Source: Cylindrotheca closterium (lineage: Eukaryota; Bacillariophyta; Bacillariophyceae; Bacillariales; Bacillariaceae). Taken from it: a stretch of DNA of 64,000 bases. Of this stretch, positions 41,248 to 51,911 are shown piece by piece. The notes beneath the pieces are model-generated. The model saw only the letters and a program-made list of their open reading frames with translations. It was not told the DNA's origin and searched no databases. A program made the translations under genes and the position numbers. Position 1 is the first letter of the stretch; every line of letters begins with the position of its first letter. The stretch lies in NCBI GenBank assembly GCA_933822405.4, contig CAKOGP040000091.1, positions 31,412-95,411 of the forward strand. Reading direction: 5' to 3'.

Positions 41248-44104
41248 ACAAGGCAAACTCCTCGCCCTATTTTTATTTCATGCTAGTGATCCCCGAGGGA
41301 GAAAAGAAGGGGAGAAAGGAAGAAGAAAGGAAAAGGAAAGAAACAACAAAGTGAGAAGAAAAGAGGAGAAGCAATAGGACTGCAATTGAGGGGCTCTACA
41401 ACACAGTGCTGGTTTCATGCATGGCGTCACAAGATGAAATATGCTTTTATCATGGTGGAGCGGATTATGCTAGATCCCCTAGGGAGAAAAGAAGGGGAGA
41501 GAGGAAGAAGAAAGGAAAAGGAAAGAAAAACAAAGTGAGAAGAAAAGAGAAGACACAATAGGACTGCAATTGATGGGCTCTACAAAAAAGTGCTGGTTTC
41601 TTGCATTGCATCACAATATGACATATGCTTTTATCCTGGTGGAGCGGTTTATACTAGATCCCCTAGGGAGAAAAGAAGGGGAGAGAGAAAGAAGAAAGGA
41701 AAAGGAAAGAATAACAAAGTGAGAAGAAATGAGAGGAAGCAATAGGATTGCAATTGAGGGGCTCTACAACACAGTGCTGGTGGTGTTGATTGTGCTAGAT
41801 CCCCTAGGAAGGAAAGAAGGGGAGAGAGGAAGAAAAAAGGAAAAGCAAAGAATAACAAAGTGAGAAGAAATGAGAGGAAGCAATTTAGGGGCTCTACAAC
41901 ACAGTGCTGGTGGTGTTGATTGTGCTAGACCCCCTAGGGAGAAAAGAAGGGGAGAGAGGAAGAAAAAAGGAAAAGGAAGAAAAACAAAGTGAGAAGAAAA
42001 GAGGAGATACAATAAGATTGCAATTGAGGGGCTCTGCAACAAAGTGCTGGTTTCATGCATGGCATCACAAGATGACATATGCTTTTATCCTTGAGGAGCG
42101 GTTTATACTAGATCCCCTAGGGAGAAAAGAAGGGAAGAAAGGAAGAAGAAAGGAAAAGGAAAGGAAAGCAAAGTGAGGAAAAAAGAGGAGAAGCAATTGC
42201 AATTGAGGGGCTCTATAACACAGTGCTGGTTTCATGCATGGCGTCATATGCTTTTATCCTGGTGGAGCTGTTTATACTAGATCCTGTAGGGAGAAAAGAA
42301 GAAGAGACAGGAAGAAGAAAGGAAAAAGAAAGAAAAACAAAGTGAGAAGAAAAGAGGAGAAGCAATACGATTGCAATTGAGTGCTGGTTTCATGCATGGC
42401 ATCATCAGATGACATATGCTTTTATCCTGGTGGAGCGGTTTATACTAGATCCCGTAGGGAGAGAAGAAGGGGAGAGAGGAAGAAGAAAGGAAAAGGAAAG
42501 AAAAAACAAAGTGAGAAGAAAAGAGGAGAAGCAATAGGATTGCAATTGAGGGGCTCTACAACACAGAGCGGTTTGCAATAGATCCTGTAGGGAGAAAATA
42601 AGGGGAGAGAGGAAGAAGAAAGGAAAAGGAAAGAAGAAAAAAAAGTGAAAAGAAAAGAGGAGAAGCAATAGGACTGGAATTAAGGGGCTCTACAACAAAG
42701 TGCTGGTTTCATGCATGGCGTCACAAGATGAAATATGCTTTTATCCTTGAGGAGCGGTTTATACTAGATCCCCTATGGAGAAAAGAAGGGAAGAAAGGAA
42801 GAAGAAAGGAAAGGAAAGCAAAGTGAGAAAAAAGAGGAGAAGCAATAGGATTGCAATTGAGGGGCTCTGTAACACAGTGCTGGTTTCATGCATGGCGTCA
42901 TATGCTTCTATCCTGGTGGAGCGGTTTATACTAGATCCTGTAGGGAGAAAAGAAGAAGAGACAGGAAAAAGAAAGGAAAAAGAAAGAAAAACAAAGTGAG
43001 AAGAAAAGAGGAGGAGAAGCAATAGGATTACAATTGAGTGCTGGTTTCATGCATGGCATCATCAGATGACATATGCTTCTATCCTGTTGGAGCGGTTTAT
43101 ACTAGATCCCGTAGGGAGAGAAGAAGGGGAGAGAGGAAGAAGAAAGGAAAAGGAAAACAAAGTGAGAAAGAAGCAATAGGACTGCAATTGAGGGGCTCTA
43201 CAACACAGTGTTGGTATAGCGGCTTATACTAGATCCCCTACGGAGAAAAGAAGGGGAGAGAGGAAGAAGAAAGGAAAAGAAAAGAGAAACAAAGTGAGTA
43301 GAAAAGAGGAGAAGCAATAGGATTGCAATTGAGGGGCTCTACAACACAGTGCTGGTTTCATGCATGGCATCGCAAGATGACATGTGCTTTCATCTTGGTG
43401 GAGCTGTTTATACAAGAACCCCTGGGGAGAAAAGGAGGGAAGAGAGGAAGAAGAAAGGAAAAGGAAAGCAAAACAAAGTGAGGAGGAAAGAGGAGAAGCA
43501 ATAGGGGAGAAGCAATAGGATTGCAATTGAGTGGCTCTACAACACAGTGCTGGTTTAGCAGTTTGTACTAGATCCCCTATGGAGAAAGGAAGGGGAGAGA
43601 GGAAGAAGAAAGGAAAACAAAAATAGAACAATTTGAAAAGAAACAAGGAGAAGCAATAGGATTGCAATTGAGGGGCTCTGCAACAAAGTGCTGGTTTCAT
43701 GCATAACGTCACAAGATGACATATGCTTTTATCCTGGTGGAGCAGTTTATACTAGATCCCCTATGGAGAAAAGATGGGGAGAGAGGGAGAAGAAAGGAAA
43801 AGGAAAGAAAAACAAAGTGAGAAGAAAAGAGGAGAAGCAATAGGACTGAAATTGAGTGGCTCTACAACACAGTGTTGGTTTCATGCATGGCGTCACAAGA
43901 TCAAATATGCTTTTATCCTGGTGGAGCGGTTTATACTAGATCCCCTAGGGAGAAAAGAAGGGGAGAGACAAAGAAGAAAGGAAAAGGAAAGAAAAACAAA
44001 GTGAGAAGAAAAGAGGAGCAGCAATAGGATTGCAATTGAGGGGCTCTACAACACAGTGCTGGTTTCATGCATGGTGTCACAAGATGACATATGCTTTGAT
44101 CCTG

Positions 44105-44358
44105 GCATTAGCAAGGATTTAGACAGATTTGGAACAAGGTAACAATCCATGAAAACCACCTGCAGTATTGAAATGAGGTCCAAGCACCTCTAAGCCAATA
44201 ACAATATCTACTGTCCCTACATATGGAAGAATAGATCAAGACTTGGTCCTTAAGACAAGGTGCTTATTTGTTTGATAAGATAAAGAGAAACTGCTATGGC
44301 CATATGGAGCTTGGACCTAGTAGTAACATCCCCCTAACATCATTTGAAGTCTGTGAAG
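44105..44358. repeat. satellite-flanking block, copy 2
   Basis: Same orientation as 40825-41101, same junction with the last satellite unit (CCTGGCATTAGCAAGG), same right end (GTCTGTGAAG). It is followed by GCACGCTTTTTGCTTTATTC, which resembles the last bases of the copia-A LTR, and then by copia-D coding sequence. Confidence 0.85.
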
Positions 44359-44383
44359 GCACGCTTTTTGCTTTATTCTGACA

Positions 44384-45016
44384 GCTATGACTGACATACC
44401 AAAATCTGAATGGCATGAATTCTATCCATGGGCAAAAGAAGTACTGACTCGTGATATGCCAGAAGCCCTTGGACGAGTGGTAAAGATTGTGATGTTTGTT
44501 GATGCCTCACATGCTTCCAATCTTGTTACACGTCAATCCAGAAAAACAGGTGTTCTTATGCTCTTAAATCATGCACCTATCGTTTGAAGTTGCAGAATGC
44601 TGTTGAAACAAGTTCTTTTGGAAGTGAATTTGCTGCATTGAAGACTGGTGTTGAATTGGTTGAAGGTCTAGTATACAAATTGCAAATGATGGGCGTACCA
44701 ATTGATGGCCATTGCCATACTCTTGTTGATAACAACTCTGTTGTGATGAACGCAAGTCACCCAGAATCTGTCTTGAAGAAGAAAAGCAATTCTGTTGCTT
44801 ATCACCATTTTCTTTCAAAATGTGCTAGTGATCTTATTTGAGTTGCTTGGGAAGGAACCAAAACAAATCTTGCCAATATGTTAACAAAGACTCATATTGG
44901 TAGAGAGCGTGCTCGTCTGGTGGAATTTATTATGTATGAAGAAGACAAAATTCCAAGAGTGGTACAATCTGCAATCAAAGCTCTGAATGTGCTTTTTGGT
45001 CTGCCTCCACACTAAA
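44384..45016 (+). pseudogene. copia-D RNase H fragment
   Basis: Reads WHEFYPWAKEVLTRDMPEAL, VKIVMFVDASHASNLVTRQS (catalytic Asp), a frameshift at about 44585, VETSSFGSEFAALKTGVELV (Glu), HTLVDNNSVVMNASHPESVL (Asp), a TGA at 44839-44841 where Arg is expected, and VAWEGTKTNLANMLTKTHIG ending at TAA 45014-45016. It is a copia RNase H unlike A, B and C. Protease, integrase and RT are absent. Confidence 0.8.
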
Positions 45017-45082
45017 GCCAATGAATCGCCTTTGCTTTCAGTGGGCATGGTCATCCTTGGACTGTGTCGGCTTGGGCGTCCT

Positions 45083-45367
45083 TTACAAGAGGTACACTGC
45101 ATTTTTTGTAATTGTTACAATGTTTCTTGATTCTTGTATCAAGAGGGGATCATTATCTGTCCTTTGTACCTGTAGTTTTGTAGTCTGAAAGGATCTGGTA
45201 GTCACCAGTTTTCCTTGTCTATATTTTGTCCAGTAATTGATCTCTTTTGGCTGACTAGCAGCGCATTTTAGCGCTTTTGTGCAGACGGAAGGATAGTGGC
45301 TTGCTTTTCTCCTTCTGGAAGGAGTGCCATTTTTGACTAAAAAATCATTGACAGGTTTTTTTGGCAT
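45083..45367 (-). other. unrecognised open frame beside the gypsy 3' LTR
   Basis: 94 codons starting MPKKPVNDFLVKNGTPSRRR, basic and with no known motif. It begins right where the truncated LTR ends. It may be a fragment of another element or a chance frame. Confidence 0.25.
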
Positions 45368-45374
45368 GTCCCAG

Positions 45375-45501
45375 CCTAGAAGAATAGATAAGAATGGGTC
45401 ACAACAAAAGTTATAGAGTCTCTCTGAGAGTTAGGCCTAAAGCTATGTCTGGACCTCCAAAGGGTCTAATCTAGTTCCAAGGTCTCTCCAAGGTAATTAC
45501 A
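45375..45501 (-). repeat. gypsy 3' LTR, truncated
   Basis: Starts (minus) TGTAATTACCTTGGAGAGAC and follows the 5' LTR with a ~30-bp internal deletion to CTTCTAGGCTGG, where similarity stops. Confidence 0.8.
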
Positions 45502-45639
45502 CTCTTCCCTTCTATGATCAGAGCTAGTCAATTGGTCATACATTAAAAGTCACAAGGCGTCCTTACATCCACTTGATCCTCCATTCAACTGCAGAGGTGG
45601 TTCTTGACGCAATGGGCGATGCAAGCATATTGGCCATTA

Positions 45640-46960
45640 GACTTGACAGAATGGCACAAGCCATTTGATGTTGATCCTCTCACAGATTGCATCTGTTCGC
45701 TGAATTTCCACTGTACCATTAGTATAAACATTTTGGACCTCTGTACTTTGGATCCAACTTCCTTCCATCAGTATTCTTGATTAAAACTTCTCCACCAATT
45801 CTGAAATCAAATTCTTTTCGCTTTGCGTTCTGTCTCCTCAAGTTTTCATTGATCTTGTATTGTCTCTTTTGCTGCATAGAAAGTAGATCAACAATCACAG
45901 GAATGTTTAGTAGCATGTCACAATGAAACACAGTCTCACCAGGAGTATTGTTCATCAAAGCTGTTGATACAGCACAAGCAGCAAGAGCTCGTTTGATTGC
46001 TTCAACAGCAACTTGAAAGCTTGGAGCAGCATTGTTGTATCTGGTTCGCAAAATGTTTGCCACTGTCAAATGCATTCGTTCACAGATTGCATTTGCAGTT
46101 GCATTCTTGCTAGTGGTTCCGCCATCATGGATTCCCCAAGTAGCAAGCTTCGCGAATGAATTTGCCTCCTTGATCGTGAATACATTTGTATGGTCTAGGA
46201 TATTGCTGTTGAAATTGCTCTCTTGGAGACCATTCATTGGAAACTCCTTGATAGAAGCAGTTCGACACGTCCGATCGGACACACGGACAAATGTCCGTTT
46301 GGTCCGTTTATTCGGGAGATTCCTATGAGTCGGTTTTGCAGGGAATCTGAAAACATGGAATTGTGGGCTTGGACTAACAAACGTCTGAGCGCCACGAAAA
46401 TCCCAGACTGAATCCTGCGGGAGTTCTGTACGTGGGTTTTGTACCGGCCTTTCTGGATTGCAAACATCCAGTAAAGGTTTGGGAAATTTGAGTTTTCGCG
46501 CAAGGCTTTTGCTTTGCCCATTCCATGTAGATAACAAGTCTTTTAGAATAGTTATTTCCTGTAGAGATGATTATTTTGTATTAGACGGATCGGAGATCGC
46601 TATGGTCAGTGCCTCTGCATGACGACTTGATGGGCATGTTGGCACGGCTGGTTGGCAATGATGGCTTGATGGGCCACAAAGTTGTCAATCGGTTTGGATG
46701 ACGACAAGCCTGTCGCTTGTCTGATGTCCTCCAGAACCGAAATCCAACTATTGCAACAACCACAGCATTTTGAACATGTTTGCCACGTGTGCTGCAGTTT
46801 TATTCTTGATCAAAGCAAGTTCAGCGAGATTTGTCATGGGAACAATACAAGTCAACACATTGAATTCAAGTTCTCTACTGTTGACATCAATTTTCCATGG
46901 ACTAATCAAATCAATAGCAACGGGGAACCATGGAACCAAATCCGTGTGTCGTTCAGGTAA
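45640..46960 (-). pseudogene. gypsy integrase
   Basis: The first part (46939-46748) reads AIDLISPWKIDVNSRELEFN (core Asp in IDLISPW) and CIVPMTNLAELALIKNKTAA. After unrelated or shifted sequence (46230-46740) the frame resumes with FTIKEANSFAKLATWGIHDG and TTSKNATANAICERMHLTVA (core Glu in NAICERMH). The C-terminal part is YKINENLRRQNAKRKEFDFR, GGEVLIKNTDGRKLDPKYRG. The second core Asp is not visible. A frameshift near 45722 leads to VEIQRTDAICERINIKWLVP and a stop at about 45640. Non-functional. Confidence 0.8.
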
Positions 46961-47403
46961 CTGTCCGTATTGAACATGAGTTGGAAAATTTCACAATTGA
47001 ATCGTTCAATTTCTTGCTTCAATCCAGGAGAATAGAATTGCTTTGCAATTGTAGGATATTGACGTTTTTCCTCTGTGTCCAAGCACAACGTGATACCAGG
47101 TGATCACATCATCAACAAACTCAAAGGTAAGTAAATTCTCCAATTGTCTTGATGTGCAGGATCGATTTGACAGGTGATGATGAGTCGCTCGTCAATTATC
47201 ATGATCTGGTAGTGCTGTGCATCGCGTTGAGCTCATTGCATGAGCAGTTGATCTTGAGTTTGATGTTGTTGAATGTTTGGCATTGTGATTGGGTTCGGCA
47301 TCGTTTGTAGAGGAGGATGATTCAAAAAGGACTCTTCCATTTCAATGTTGTCAATGGTCAGATATTCATGAATATCTCCATCTTGGCAACAGGAGAACTG
47401 ACA
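46961..47403. other. decayed RNase H-integrase connection of the gypsy
   Basis: Minus-strand remnants (KRQYPTIAKQFYSPGLKQEI) suggest the integrase N-terminal region, but stops and shifts leave no continuous frame. No other feature seen. Confidence 0.5.
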
Positions 47404-47982
47404 TCAAAAAGTACTGTTGAGCTCGGCTTCTGTTGGTGGCGCAATCAAATCATTTTCCTTTTCCAGAACATTATCTTCAAACATGTAGATTTTGTCTTCA
47501 GGATCAACAGGAACCTGTAATCTATCAAACGCAATCAATTTACCCTTATTTGGACTCTTCCCTTCAGACGGCTTCTCCATTGGCAGAAGCTGAGAGAAGC
47601 AGTCGGCAATCGCGTTATCTTTTCCAGGCAAATAGACAAAATCAGGGACAAATTCTTCAACAAACATACGCCAACAAAGAACTTGTTGTGTGTTCAATGT
47701 TTGCATTGTGAGATTTTTACGATCAGTAAAAATAGTTGATTTGGCGACATATACCATAGACCAAAACTCCTTCAAACAATGTACAACAGCCAACATTTCT
47801 CTTTCCATCACAGAGTAATTGCGTTGTGCAGCATTGAGCTTACAACTCCAGTAGGCGATTGGTTTACCTTCTTGCATGATCACAGCCCCCATCTGGTAGT
47901 CAGACGCATCAGTATATATTTCAAAGGGTTTGTTTGGATTGGGGTAGCGCATCATTATATTGCTAGCCATGATAGCTTTCAT
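47404..47982 (-). pseudogene. gypsy RNase H
   Basis: 193 open codons: PFEIYTDASDYQMGAVIMQE (catalytic Asp), CKLNAAQRNYSVMEREMLAV (Glu), TIFTDRKNLTMQTLNTQQVL (Asp) and PDFVYLPGKDNAIADCFSQL (last Asp). This is the standard Ty3-type RNase H, followed by a Pro/Lys-rich linker. A stop near 48000 separates it from RT, which continues in the same order upstream. Confidence 0.9.
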
Positions 47983-47997
47983 TTCAGCAAAAGCTTT

Positions 47998-48880
47998 TGC
48001 TCATTCATCAGTCCATTCAAACATTCCTTTGCCTGTGAGCTCTGTAAGGGGTTTGAGAAGATGAGATTGACACGGCCACATGTGACGGTAAAAGGTAACA
48101 GCACCAAGAAAAGCATGCAATTCGGTCATGTATGTTGGCGCTGACATCTTGAGGATGGCATCAATCTTTTTCTTCCACGGCTTGACACCGTCAGGAGTCA
48201 ACCAATGGCCCAAGAAATCGGTTTCTTGGACACATCATTTGCACTTCAATGGATTGCTCTTGAATCCAGCAGCTTATAGTTGCTGCAATACTTCCTGGAT
48301 CAAGGCTATATGTTCCTTGTAAGAATTGGAGAACAGGCCGACATTGTCAATGTAAATTTCAACACCTTTTTCTTTTAGGTCACGCAACGTTTTTTCTATA
48401 TAGTATTGAGCAAAATCAGGAGCTGGTTTCAATCCCATTGCCATTTGGTTTCATTGGTACAAACCGTACTGGGTATTGATTGTGCAAAGTTTCTTGCTCG
48501 GCTCATCCAATTCAAAGGAATAATACATCATAGTGAGATCAAGTTTTGTGAAATACTTGTAGCCAGAATGACATGCAACAATATCATCAATCAAAGGCAA
48601 GGGATATACTTTACGTATGACATTCTTGTTCATCTGTCTGAGATTGCTGATCAATCGCATCCTACCGTCCTTCTTTGGAATGATGAGTGTTGGCGACGCC
48701 CATTTGACGGTCCTGTTTGTTCGAGGACTCCAATCTCTTGCAGATGCAGGTTCATGCTGTTTGGGCACTGAATACGCCTTTGAAACACTGGTTGGGCATT
48801 TTCAATGAGCTCCAAGTGAATCTTCTCATGTTTATAATGGCCAAGTTGACCATCAAAAATCTTGTCTGTATTCTTCAACG
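47998..48880 (-). pseudogene. gypsy reverse transcriptase
   Basis: In order: QLGHYKHEKIHLELIENAQP, TVKWASPTLIIPKKDGRMRL, RKVYPLPLIDDIVACHSGYK, YFTKLDLTMMYYSFELDEPS (first catalytic Asp), MAMGLKPAPDFAQYYIEKTL, VEIYIDNVGLFSNS (the YIDD box reads YIDN), TDFLGHWLTPDGVKPWKKKI and ELHAFLGAVTFYRHMWPCQS. Stops occur at 48450 and about 48280 and frame changes near 48720. The D-to-N change in the catalytic box by itself would abolish polymerase activity. Confidence 0.9.
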
Positions 48881-48881
48881 C

Positions 48882-49330
48882 TTAGGCCAAGAGCTTGCGC
48901 TGCTCGTCAGTTAGATGCTTTTGCTTGTCAGCAACTTCAGCACCTGAAGTAGCTTTGTATTTTGCATCCATGATAAAGGCATCATCAGCATCATCATCAT
49001 CGTGGATATCCAGGACATTGTGATCCAATGCCAACAAATAGTTGGTGTGGTTTTGCCAATGATCTGGAGCCTTCATTGGAATGAACTTGTCTATCCATTT
49101 GACTTGTCCGTTTGAAAATTGGATATCCAAGCCCATTTCGTGTAGAAGGTTGCGTCCGATGATGACATCATGTGGACACATTGGCGAATCAAAGACATTT
49201 GCCTTACAGTAGTGCACTTCTTTGCCTTTCGAATACTTTATACCTTAGCATTTTTAGGAATCGCCTTGCATTGATCATCATATGCGAGCCTCCTGAATCA
49301 AATAATACTTGTAAAACGAAGACAAATCAG
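48882..49330 (-). pseudogene. gypsy aspartic protease
   Basis: The active-site segment VLFDSGGSHMMIN lies in the frame ending near 49200. After a frameshift the C-terminal flap region reads PHDVIIGRNLLHEMGLDIQF, SNGQVKWIDKFIPMKAPDHW, followed by an Asp-rich spacer. Length and order fit a retroviral-type protease upstream of RT. Confidence 0.8.
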
Positions 49331-49387
49331 GTTCCAGAAATGGATTGGGAAGTGTAGGAAGCTCTGTTAGTTTACAAGTATTTTTGG

Positions 49388-49975
49388 TCAGTAATGCTCT
49401 TCATGAAAGGAAAATGGCAAATCTTCATCATAGGAAAAATGTTCCTCCGCCTCCTGTTCTTCAGGATAATATTCTTCCTCTTCAAAGTTGAATTGATCAT
49501 TCCATTGCTGATTTTCTTCAGCTTGATAATAGTGTTCCTGATTCTGGTACTGCTCCGCACTTGGCATTCCACCACAAGACATTCTGTCTTGGTTCCATTC
49601 AGGAACGCTGCCTTCCGCAGCAAAGCTTTCAGCTTCTTGATTGTAGTGCGACTCAGCATTGTAGTTTTGATTGTTTTGTTGCTGTGATTGGCCTCTGCCT
49701 TGATAGTTTTGTCCTAGCTGAAAGCGGCCAGTTTGGGAGTGTCCACTGTGCTGGCCATTGAATCCACGGCCTCTGCCACCATTGTTAGGGTTTCTTGGCT
49801 GAAATCGTCCTTGTTTCTGTTGCTGGGAACTGCCTCCACGTTGAAAACCCTTGTGAATTCCCTTGAGAACATCTTGGAGAGTTCGGGGGTCTTGGGGATG
49901 GTTGATAGCCAGAATTGCTTGGACGAACATGACCACGACCACCACCAAAACGATTTTGGTGAAGGCCTCTTCCAC
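49388..49975 (-). pseudogene. gypsy gag, RGG/QN-rich C-terminal part
   Basis: Carries DPRTLQDVLKGIHKGFQRGG, NNGGRGRGFNGQHSGHSQTG, QNYQGRGQSQQQNN and a Glu/Tyr/Gln-rich end (FNFEEEEYYPEEQEAEEHFS). There is no CCHC knuckle; the Arg-Gly-Gly type tail probably does the RNA binding. It is in a different frame from the upstream gag half, with the join near 49976-50060 decayed. Confidence 0.8.
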
Positions 49976-50060
49976 CTGTGCGATTACCAGGTTGAGTTCA
50001 ACGTTGAGAACTCTCCTGCATAAGTTTCTTCCTGTCCACTGTTCTTTTCTTCTGTGTCAT

Positions 50061-50720
50061 TCAACTAACAATATTGTTGTTCGCCGGATCATTCTGTGAA
50101 TTGATAAAATCTCCCTGCCAATCAATTGTAAAGGAGCGAGACAGTGCCAGCTTTCTCTTCCAAATTTGACCTGGATTGTTCTCATTGTTCACGTTGGAAC
50201 AATTTCCAGGAAGCATATTGTGATACACAAATAGGGTTTTTAAGCGATTTGCATGAATTCCAATTTCTGTATTACACAATTTGCGAATGTAATTGGAAGT
50301 ATCAAAGAGATACATGTTCACCTGATACTTAGGATTTTCACAAGTGTAGTTGCAAATGAATTCATTGGCAGAGTCTTCAAAGTCCTGAACTGAGTTCCCA
50401 TGAGCATCAGAAATCCTATGATAGGTCATGTGCGGTTCAGCAGTGAGGAATTGCTTGAACAAGGCCTTCTTTTGACGACTCTGATTGAGTCCCCACTCTG
50501 AAGAGATGTTGCAAAAGGATTGAATGGACCTAAAGAGTGGTTCAACATTCTTTCCACTTGCACCATTCCAAACTTCAACCTTTTGCTTCCACTCAAAGTT
50601 GTTGTCAAAAAAACTGACATACTGCATCACTGGATTAGTGACTTCCCTGGACTTGTATGCCAACGGAGAGTCGCCCTCATTGACAATGATGGTTTGACGG
50701 AGCATGTGTGTAGAAGCCAT
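50061..50720 (-). pseudogene. gypsy gag, N-terminal part
   Basis: The first sensible ATG is at 50720 (MASTHMLRQTIIVNEGDSPL). The body includes VMQYVSFFDNNFEWKQKVEV, FEDSANEFICNYTCENPKYQ, NMLPGNCSNVNNENNPGQIW and DWQGDFINSQNDPANNN, and stops at 50061. The truncated copy at 5331 continues through this point, so the stop is a mutation. Confidence 0.8.
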
Positions 50721-50779
50721 TGCACAAAAAGTACTGTAGTGTGAAACTGGTTGTAAATCTGAAATGATCAAGGTATTTT

Positions 50780-51012
50780 GATCAAATCAAACAGCAATTG
50801 CTTGTGTGTGAGAGAGTATACTCTTGTAGTCTTCAATCCAAGCCTTAAGGCTATTCGAATAGTGAACCAGAAGAGATAGGAATGGGTCACAACAAAGTTA
50901 TAGAGTCTCTCAGAAAGCCACAGAAAGGAGTGACATGAGAGTTAGGCCTAAAGCTATGTCTGTACCTCCAAAGGGTCTAATCTAGTTCCAAGGTCACTCC
51001 AAGGTCATTACA
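50780..51012 (-). repeat. gypsy 5' LTR
   Basis: Starts (minus) TGTAATGACCTTGGAGTGAC at 51012 and ends near TTTGATTTGATCA at about 50785. The exact inner end and primer-binding site were not fixed. It matches 5082-5317. Confidence 0.8.
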
Positions 51013-51710
51013 ACGTGTGCGATGACAACCATATATGCAACACTCAACAATCCAACTCACATTGATGGACACCATTTCTCTTCTGCTGCATCAATTCTTC
51101 CCAGAGATGGCTTGTTAGGTTTGGAGTTGTCAAGCAATGGCAATGGTGTATTGTTGAGTGGATTCTAACCATGTCTAGACAATTGCAACAACAACAGTTG
51201 ATATCCAACAATCAAAAATATGCAACAATCAAACACACCATCTGTGATGGACATGCACCAGTCAAACTCAGCCACTCTGAGTTTTCAAATTGGTCTTGGG
51301 TGACATGTAAAAGGTGGTACTGGGTAGCAGCCCTCCAATACTTTTCTTGTGGGTGAACGGGCTTAGGACTGCTATGGTCAAAATGAACGTCAAATAAAGT
51401 ACTGGAGTTTGACATGACACGCTCGCTGTGTAAAGAGTAAAAAAAAAAACCCAAAACTGTTTTCAAGACTGCAGAAAATAGCACCAGATTCCTATTGCAT
51501 TGGATATATAAAAAGATTCCTACAGTATTGCATTGGAGAGAAAAATGGTTAGGCTTCATAAAGAGATGGATGAAAATTGGAGAAGGAGGATTCGCAACTG
51601 GTGATTGCAATGACATTGAATTCCATTGCTGCTGCTGACAAATTTGTTTGTTTATAAAGCGTGCCTGCCAATTCTGAGTCGTGGTGAGCGCTCACTCCTG
51701 GTACAAAACA
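51013..51710. other. unassigned DNA, no gene recognised
   Basis: Only short frames. Nothing matches other parts of the window until the dispersed repeat at 51711. Confidence 0.4.
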
Positions 51711-51911
51711 AATGAGACATACCACGTACGTACACCTATGATACTGTAGGAGCCCTCGTAATTTTGTGTGCCATAATTTTTCACAGTATGTACTGCATTC
51801 TACATGAAATTTCACCATCCCAGATAATTGTGTAAACAAATACCATGTTTCTACTGCTGTAGCCTTTCAGTAGTTGTGTACGTAAAATGGTTTGGTTTTG
51901 GAACATGAAAA
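51711..51911. repeat. dispersed 200-bp repeat, copy 2
   Basis: Same orientation as 40537-40737. Here it is not followed by satellite but by AATTTCTAACAAAATC, so the satellite is not an obligate partner. Confidence 0.8.

Larger units (their letters stand above)
40738..44104. repeat. satellite array with homopurine half-units
   Basis: About 17-18 copies of a 130-190 bp unit. Each has a ~80-nt almost pure A/G stretch (GGGAGAAAAGAAGGGGAGAG and so on) and a ~100-nt mixed half (GAGGGGCTCTACAACACAGT, then CATGCATGGCGTCACAAGAT, then CCTGGTGGAGCGGTTTATAC). Units begin at about 41388, 41573, 41756, 41887, 42028, 42208, 42548, 42684, 42860, 43190, 43334, 43531, 43671, 43855 and 44038 (GGGGCTCT landmark). 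The first unit (40738-40824) is separated from the rest by a 280-bp block and a possible MITE. Long minus frames rich in Phe/Ser/Leu are just the purine tract read backwards. Confidence 0.95.
45375..51012 (-). mobile_element. Ty3/gypsy retrotransposon, decayed, 5.6 kb
   Basis: Minus-strand order: 5' LTR (51012-50780), gag, Gln/Arg-rich gag tail, aspartic protease, RT, RNase H, integrase, 3' LTR fragment (45501-45375). RT before integrase identifies gypsy. Many frames are broken. The 3' LTR keeps only its first ~126 bp and then switches to unrelated sequence at about 45375. A gag-LTR fragment of the same family lies at 5082-5924. Confidence 0.9.

Noticed and set aside
41649..43712. Minus-strand frames rich in Phe/Ser/Leu in the satellite array, resembling membrane proteins
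   Set aside because: They recur with every satellite unit and are produced by reading the homopurine tract as pyrimidine codons; there is no conserved start or stop.
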